64,000 nucleotides of DNA from Bordetella genomosp. 4 (GTDB lineage: Bacteria > Pseudomonadota > Gammaproteobacteria > Burkholderiales > Burkholderiaceae_B), in assembly GCF_002261185.1 (NCBI RefSeq), contig NZ_NEVQ01000001.1, positions 310,001 through 374,000 on the forward strand. The letters run 5' to 3'. Shown here one piece after another: positions 59,153 through 64,000 of this stretch (its first letter is position 1; the number at the start of each line of letters is the position of its first letter). Under the pieces are notes generated by a model. The model searched no databases and was not told the DNA's origin. It saw only the letters and a list, made by a program, of their open reading frames with translations. Both the position numbers and the translations under genes were made by a program.

Positions 59153-59426
59153 TCCGCGGTTTGCCAGCGTATGGGACGCCATTGAGGATACTCCAGAAGA
59201 GGCAGAGAACATGAAGTTGCGTTCTATCTTGATGACGGCTCTGAAAAATCACCTTGCTCGTACCGGAATGAGCCAGGCACAAGCTGCAAAGCTCTTTGGT
59301 GTGACACAGCCAAGAGTCTCTGATCTAATGCGCGGCAAGATCAATTTGTTCGCTCTCGATGCCTTAGTCAACATGGCCGCTGCTGCCGGGCTTCACATTG
59401 AGATGCGAGTCCTCGAAGCAGCTTGA
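59145..59426 (+). CDS. HigA-like Xre-family antitoxin
   Basis: 93-aa DNA-binding antitoxin. HTH: ALKNHLARTGMSQAQAAKLF followed by GVTQPRVSDLMRGKINLFAL, of the XRE type with an N-terminal extension that should neutralise the toxin. Strong ribosome site AGGAG (59133-59137), 7 bases before ATG 59145, so it should be made more efficiently than the toxin. It overlaps the toxin gene by 8 bases and probably represses the shared promoter. Confidence 0.9.
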   Translation: MSNPRFASVWDAIEDTPEEAENMKLRSILMTALKNHLARTGMSQAQAAKLFGVTQPRVSDLMRGKINLFALDALVNMAAAAGLHIEMRVLEAA

Positions 59427-59454
59427 TCTTAGATGTTGGCCAATCAGCGCCTCC

Positions 59455-60414
59455 TCATCCACCCGTGTTTCCACCATTCGCCCATTCACTCCACACGGCA
59501 GATGGAGGCACCGATTCGCTACCCAGCGAAAAATGTGCCTGCAAATGTTTGACGAGAATATCGAGAAACGCCGTGGCTTTGGCCGAGATTACGCGGCTTT
59601 CAAATAGCGCATACAGCATGGCAGAGGACAACTCCCAATCAGGAAGCACCCGTTCCAGCCGGTAACTCTGCAGTAATTGGTTGCCAGAGAAAGGGTAGGG
59701 AACGGGAGTGATGCCTAGGTCCCTGCCGGCGAGCTGTAGATTCAAAAGGATCTGGTTGCTGGAAAATTTCGGGCTGAGCCGAACCGTCTCGATTTCTGTG
59801 CCTCTTCTGAGCTCCCATGTGTCTGTCCCATGCATGCAAATATGCGCATGATGCTGAAGCTCGGCGGGCGTTTCAGGATGTCCCATTCGCTGCAAATAGT
59901 CATGCGAAGCCACAAGGATGAGACGAAAATTCACGAGCGGCTTTTGGATAAGAGGAGAGTCCTCTTGGCGCCCCGCCCGGATGTACAAATCCATGCCGGA
60001 AAGGTCGTTGATTTTTGTTGAGCTGCTGAGATCGAAATCGCAGCTGATTTTTGGAAAACGTTCGTGCAGCTCTTCCGAGACGCCCGGCAACAAAGGCGCC
60101 AGACCGGGCATGATCGAGACCCGCAATTTTCCCTCAGGCGACTCGAGGTATGTCTTGACCTTTTCGTGCGCGTTCAGAATGCCTTCGATTTGAGACACGC
60201 ATTCGTCGAAGTAGCGTGTGCCCAAGTCGGTCAACGATACCTTGCGTGTTGTGCGTAGAAACAGCGCATATCCGAGATTCTTTTCCAGTTCCGAAATGCG
60301 TCTGGAAAGTGTAGCGACTGGCATATCCAACGCCGCGGCGGTGGCGCTGAAGCTCCCGCGCTTTGCGACTTCGACAAAGTACCAGATGTCGTTTAAAGAA
60401 ATGCCTTTTTCCAT
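59455..60414 (-). CDS. LysR family transcriptional regulator
   Basis: 319 aa. HTH: ISLNDIWYFVEVAKRGSFSA followed by TAAALDMPVATLSRRISELE, DsdC/PtxE-like CrgA group with a C-terminal PBP2-type domain (LGYALFLRTTRKVSLTDLGT, then IRAGRQEDSPLIQKPLVNF). The start at 60414 gives a four-residue lead. It is the leftward partner downstream of the dihydroxyacetone kinase gene (53-base gap), both on the same strand. Its own operon target is unclear; the kinase gene is upstream, so control of it would need a separate site. Nothing in the gap stands out. Confidence 0.92.
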   Translation of the reverse strand: MEKGISLNDIWYFVEVAKRGSFSATAAALDMPVATLSRRISELEKNLGYALFLRTTRKVSLTDLGTRYFDECVSQIEGILNAHEKVKTYLESPEGKLRVSIMPGLAPLLPGVSEELHERFPKISCDFDLSSSTKINDLSGMDLYIRAGRQEDSPLIQKPLVNFRLILVASHDYLQRMGHPETPAELQHHAHICMHGTDTWELRRGTEIETVRLSPKFSSNQILLNLQLAGRDLGITPVPYPFSGNQLLQSYRLERVLPDWELSSAMLYALFESRVISAKATAFLDILVKHLQAHFSLGSESVPPSAVWSEWANGGNTGG

Positions 60415-60466
60415 TGAAAATCGCTTTTATCAGAGCACAAGCTATGGCACGGGTGACTTACCCGAT

Positions 60467-62161
60467 CTACTCGATACTGTTTTGTAGTGCTTTCAGCCAA
60501 TACGCTACGGCGACAGCGCCACCATCCGGAATGCCGACGGCTCGCTCGCCCAGGTAACTGGCGCGGCCTAGACGGGGTCGCATATGGGCAGTGTCCGCGG
60601 CGGCTTTCTCGGCTGCCTGTACAGCCTGGCTAAACGCCTCCTTGCCTGCAGAGCCAGCCGCCAACGCCGAATGCCACGCATCGTCGGCCGCCGTGAGGGC
60701 GTCGACCATTGTGCGATCGCCCGCTTTAGCGCCTCCCATCTCCATCACGGCAGCTACCGCGGCGGAGAAGGCTTTCTGCCATTGCGCCGGTGACGGCTCG
60801 GCGAGGTCTGCCAGTTCGCGACTGGCGCGTAGCAACCCTACGGCGTAGAACGGCCCGGAACTGCCCGCGATCGCCCTGCGCATCGCTTGCGCCGCCGAGG
60901 CAAAAAACTGGCTGGGCGTGTGAAAGGCCTCGGGAGCCAAGTCGAGTATGGCCTGGCCGCCACGTGCCATGCTGGCGCCCAAATCGCCGTCACCGGCTTT
61001 GGCATCCAGTTCGCCGAGCTCGGCTTCGGCGGCTATCAGTACATGCGCGACGCCTTTTGCTACTCGTTCCAGCGTTGCGGCCAACGGGCCGGCAGGCATG
61101 GATGCGAGATTTGTCTCGAGGCCACTGGGCACAGGCACAGTCGTACGCTCTGCATTGATCCGGCCGGCGTGTGTCCACGCCGGAGCGCCGCAAGGCGCAT
61201 CCAGCAGCTCCAGCAGTTCGTCGTCCACAGGCAATACCGAAAGCGAACATCCGGGCATTTCCAGTGCGGTCATGTAGTTGCCCACCCAGGCGCGCGTCGG
61301 CGTCAGACCTTTGGCGCGTAAAGTAGCCAACGCGTGGCGCGCGATAATCTGCAGCTCTACGGGTGGAGTCCCTCCCAGACCGTTGACCAGCAACGCGACT
61401 CGACTGGCATTGTCAGGTACCTCGGCCAATATCTGCGCCAGGATATCGTCCACAATCGCATCTGCGGGCTTCATCTCGACGCGGCGTACCCCTTTCTCGC
61501 CGTGTATACCCAGGCCGTATTCGATTTCGGTGTCGCCCAGCGAAAAGCTGGGCGTACCAGCAGAAGGTACCGTGCAGGCACCCAGGCCAACCCCCATGGA
61601 ACCTACCGCCGCTGCAGCGCGTGCGGCGACGGCCGCCACTTTTTCCAAGGGCCAGCCTTTGGCGGCGGCGGCTCCCGCGATCTTGTGCACGAATACGGTC
61701 CCGGCAATACCGCGACGGCGATCGGTGGGAACCATGTCGCGCAACGATACGTCATCGGCCACCAGGACGACTTCGACCGGAATGCCTTTTTCTCGCGCGA
61801 GCTCAGCGGCTAAACCAAAGTTCAGCCGATCGCCGGTGTAGTTTTTGACGACCAGCAAGGCACCAGCCGGACCGGCGACAGAGACGATTGCCGCCAGTAC
61901 CGCATCGACGCTCGGAGACGTAAATACATCGCCCGCGATCGCCGCGGTGAGCATGCCTATGCCGACATATCCGGCATGAGCAGGCTCGTGACCACTGCCG
62001 CCACCAGAGAGCACTGCCACGGGGCGTGCCGCAAGACCGGGTAAATCACGCTGTATGACGATATTCTCGCCTTGAACCAGCGCCAAATGATCCGTGGTGT
62101 CGACCAAGCCCTCGAGTGCTTCCCGCACGATGTGGCGTGGGTCGTTGATAAGTTTCTTCAT
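60467..62161 (-). CDS. Dihydroxyacetone kinase, fused DhaK-DhaL
   Basis: 564-aa ATP-dependent kinase for dihydroxyacetone or a similar short keto compound (glycerone or erythrulose). The N-terminal DhaK half has the SGGGSGHEPAHAGYVG motif and the covalent substrate His220 (YGLGIHGEKGVRR). The C-terminal DhaL half begins near residue 355 and has the metal-binding GDGDLGASMARG and NGLGGTPPVEL region in the DhaK half. It is the single-chain type seen in Citrobacter, not the PTS type. Start ATG 62161 is consistent with MKKLINDPRHIVREALEG. The substrate is not certain; no glycerol dehydrogenase is beside it. Confidence 0.94.
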   Translation of the reverse strand: MKKLINDPRHIVREALEGLVDTTDHLALVQGENIVIQRDLPGLAARPVAVLSGGGSGHEPAHAGYVGIGMLTAAIAGDVFTSPSVDAVLAAIVSVAGPAGALLVVKNYTGDRLNFGLAAELAREKGIPVEVVLVADDVSLRDMVPTDRRRGIAGTVFVHKIAGAAAAKGWPLEKVAAVAARAAAAVGSMGVGLGACTVPSAGTPSFSLGDTEIEYGLGIHGEKGVRRVEMKPADAIVDDILAQILAEVPDNASRVALLVNGLGGTPPVELQIIARHALATLRAKGLTPTRAWVGNYMTALEMPGCSLSVLPVDDELLELLDAPCGAPAWTHAGRINAERTTVPVPSGLETNLASMPAGPLAATLERVAKGVAHVLIAAEAELGELDAKAGDGDLGASMARGGQAILDLAPEAFHTPSQFFASAAQAMRRAIAGSSGPFYAVGLLRASRELADLAEPSPAQWQKAFSAAVAAVMEMGGAKAGDRTMVDALTAADDAWHSALAAGSAGKEAFSQAVQAAEKAAADTAHMRPRLGRASYLGERAVGIPDGGAVAVAYWLKALQNSIE

Positions 62162-62300
62162 GCGGGCTCCGGCACATAAATTGGTAAGTCACCCAGCCGC
62201 CTGTCATGCTATGGACGGTTAACGCTGCGACCGTGGTGTGCAGACAAGGCAATAATAGCTGCTGCCCTTATCTGAGTGAAACATGCATGTCTCTGCGGTA

Positions 62301-63206
62301 CTACCACGCGTGCAGCGCATTGTCTGGAAATATTCCATCCTTGACGGCGCTCACATAAGCGGAAAATGCGTTATGTACGTCACCGGTATCGTCCATAAAG
62401 TTGCGAACAAACTTCGGCATGCGCCCGATATTGATCCCCAGCATGTCATGCATCACGAGCACCTGACCTGCCGTACCCGATCCTGCGCCTATGCCGATCG
62501 TCGCGCAGGTTTGCATCTGGCTAGTGAGATCCGCCGCGAGTTTCGCCGGAATCATTTCCAGCACCAACAACGATGCGCCAGCGGCTTCCAACGCTTTCGC
62601 GTCACGCATCAGCTTTGCGGCGCCATTGTCGTCCTTGCCTTGCACGCGAAAACCGCCCAATGCCGATACGGTTTGAGGCGTCAGGCCTAGATGCCCGCAT
62701 ACCGGAACGCCGCGCTCGACGAGAAACTGAACCACCTCGGTTGTCCAGCCCCCGCCTTCGAGTTTGATCATTTGCGCGCCCGCTTCCATGAGGCGTACGG
62801 ACGATGCCATCGCCTGATCTCGTGACTGATGGTACGAGCCGAAGGGGAGATCGGCGACGAGCAGTGCGGCGCCGTCGGCCTTTTCCAAGCCCTTGGCCAC
62901 ACACCGCGTGTGATACGCCATCTCATCGAGTGACACGCCCACGGTACTGTTTTTACCCTGGCAGACCATGCCGAGTGAGTCGCCCACCAGGATGCAATCA
63001 ACACCTGCCGCGTCTTCGATGGCAGCAAAGGTGGCGTCGTAGGCCGTCAGCATGGCGATTTTCTCGCCCTGCCGATGCATGTCCGCAAGCCGTACCGTCG
63101 TTACTTTTTTTCGCTTTGGTATGTCAACGGAACGGCTCTGAATCCCGTAAGGCGCGGCCGTCTCTGTTCCAGCTGCCGGAGTCTCTTTCTTATCTAATGT
63201 CGTCAT
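62301..63206 (-). CDS. panB: 3-methyl-2-oxobutanoate hydroxymethyltransferase
   Basis: 301-aa enzyme of pantothenate (CoA) synthesis that adds a hydroxymethyl group from methylene-THF to ketoisovalerate. Blocks: [40 protein letters not shown] (Mg-binding Asp), [28 protein letters not shown] and [23 protein letters not shown] 63206 was chosen because the 39 codons before it are unlike. The N-terminal 30-residue lead is longer than usual. No panC is next to it in the window. It is separate from the dihydroxyacetone kinase gene by 139 bases on the same strand. Confidence 0.97.
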   Translation of the reverse strand: MTTLDKKETPAAGTETAAPYGIQSRSVDIPKRKKVTTVRLADMHRQGEKIAMLTAYDATFAAIEDAAGVDCILVGDSLGMVCQGKNSTVGVSLDEMAYHTRCVAKGLEKADGAALLVADLPFGSYHQSRDQAMASSVRLMEAGAQMIKLEGGGWTTEVVQFLVERGVPVCGHLGLTPQTVSALGGFRVQGKDDNGAAKLMRDAKALEAAGASLLVLEMIPAKLAADLTSQMQTCATIGIGAGSGTAGQVLVMHDMLGINIGRMPKFVRNFMDDTGDVHNAFSAYVSAVKDGIFPDNALHAW

Positions 63207-63285
63207 TGCGCGTGGAGTGAGGGTAAGAACACTGAGAGACTCCAGTGTGCCATAGGCCGGCACCCACGCGCTGATTACCCTGTTA

Positions 63286-64000
63286 TCAGAATCGGTAGCC
63301 GATTCCCAGGCTGCCGAACACATTCGTCTTGCGTTCGGTCAACGGGCTATCGCGCGCGTCGCCCAGTACGGTACTGACGCCTAATGTGCTCATTACCGTC
63401 CAGTCCTTATTCAACTGGTAGGTCCAGTTGGCGAACAATGCGGCATTTTTGAATCCGGACGAAGCCGAGTAGGGAGACAGGTGTTCCCGGCTACGCGCTG
63501 CGTCAGATGTGCTGACGCCATACCAGGTCTGCATGTCGCTGCTATTGGCCCATTGCGTACTGACGCCCAAGCGCAATTGTTGCTGTTCGGTTTGCACCAC
63601 CGCATAGGACGTGCGTATTTCCAGCGTGCCGCCGTAACCGGATTTCGCGGCTTGGCGATAGGCGGCCCCGAGCGAGTAGCGGCCCGGTGTCCATTCTAAA
63701 AAGGCGCCGTATGCGCCGTGGAAATCGATATCGTCCAGACCACGGGTGCGATCCGAATCATCCGAGTCTCGGCCCAGGCCCAGACCGACGAACACCCCGC
63801 CCTCGAGGTCGGGGGCGAACTCATAGCTCAGTCCCATCGCTGGCAAGCCTGCCCGCGGCGTAATGAAAAAATGTCCGGATCGATAGTTGATCAACGGTGT
63901 GGGGACGGCTCGATACTCGTCAGAGCCGGCATAGATGGGCACCACGCCCACTCCTATACCGATCAGATTCGTGCCCTCTGCGATGGCTGGGCCAGCTGCT
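63286..64000 (-). CDS. MipA/OmpV family outer-membrane protein, N-terminally cut
   Basis: At least 238 residues of a beta-barrel protein that ends with [11 protein letters not shown], a classic C-terminal Phe signature. The frame stays open to the window end, and its first visible residues ([20 protein letters not shown]) look like the start of a mature MipA protein after signal cleavage; [18 protein letters not shown] is a strong family block. The true N-terminus and signal peptide lie beyond the window, so the start at 63951 is not used. Members span the outer membrane and are linked with murein enzyme scaffolding or export. It precedes panB on the same strand, 79 bases upstream. Confidence 0.88.
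   Translation of the reverse strand, partial: AAGPAIAEGTNLIGIGVGVVPIYAGSDEYRAVPTPLINYRSGHFFITPRAGLPAMGLSYEFAPDLEGGVFVGLGLGRDSDDSDRTRGLDDIDFHGAYGAFLEWTPGRYSLGAAYRQAAKSGYGGTLEIRTSYAVVQTEQQQLRLGVSTQWANSSDMQTWYGVSTSDAARSREHLSPYSASSGFKNAALFANWTYQLNKDWTVMSTLGVSTVLGDARDSPLTERKTNVFGSLGIGYRF

Noticed and set aside
1-64000. CRISPR arrays, tRNA/rRNA genes, transposases, integrases and att sites
   Set aside because: I saw no spaced direct repeats, no cloverleaf or CCA-ended structure that convinced me, and no transposase or integrase motif in any frame.

Overview
The window looks like chromosome of a beta-proteobacterium of the order Burkholderiales, most likely family Alcaligenaceae (Bordetella/Achromobacter type). 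Reasons: GC-rich coding DNA, three Bug/TctC-type solute receptors with no TctA/TctB partner, a PhaM-type granule protein, a DUF3717-type small protein, and a very high density of LysR, GntR, TetR and MerR regulators each beside a small catabolic or transport cluster. This placement is inference from gene content; no RNA gene or species marker is present. I see no tRNA, rRNA, CRISPR array, insertion sequence or prophage.

Layout. 1-5000: 3' end of heme O synthase (ctaB), a SCO copper chaperone, then a leftward unit of LysR regulator, 2-hydroxyacid dehydrogenase and Bug receptor, and a small DUF3717 protein. 5000-13060: housekeeping, with a glycine-zipper membrane protein, a PhaM-like protein, glmU, a DHA2 drug-efflux type MFS, a GT4 glycosyltransferase, an Lrp/AsnC regulator and glmS. 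glmU and glmS together supply UDP-GlcNAc. 13060-20090: accessory DNA with a second Bug receptor next to an HSL-type esterase, a LysR, a MerR regulator with a downstream methyltransferase and a clear MerR-type operator between them, and an MHS-family symporter.

20160-27560: a divergent TetR (CecR-like) regulator and a five-gene export operon: HlyD adaptor, fused double ATPase, two ABC-2 permeases and a NodT-type outer-membrane factor, enough to span the whole envelope. 27580-38250: a CitE-like lyase and a class II aldolase, an unrecognised protein, then a GntR-controlled ribose-type ABC importer with a DJ-1/PfpI protein facing a rightward set of Fe-type alcohol dehydrogenase, alpha/beta hydrolase and PEP-mutase/isocitrate-lyase-like protein.

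38330-44950: LysR regulator divergent from a TRAP importer (P, Q, M) followed by a zinc alcohol dehydrogenase and an aldehyde dehydrogenase, which reads as uptake then two-step oxidation of an alcohol. 45100-51100: a lipoprotein, an oxidoreductase, and a leftward FAS1-like dehydratase, CaiB CoA-transferase and Bug unit with a divergent CysB-like LysR and a T-N11-A operator. 51110-58620: TetR regulator with two matching operators, divergent from hyuA-hyuB and a taurine/nitrate-type ABC importer, a plausible system for hydantoin-like compounds.

58770-59430: an AT-richer HigB/HigA-type toxin-antitoxin pair. 59450-64000: LysR, a fused dihydroxyacetone kinase, panB and the 3' part of a MipA/OmpV outer-membrane protein cut by the window end. 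I found no single locus that is certainly a new system. The best candidates are the MerR-methyltransferase pair, the self-contained export operon, the GntR-controlled sugar-type cluster and the dehydratase/CoA-transferase/Bug unit.
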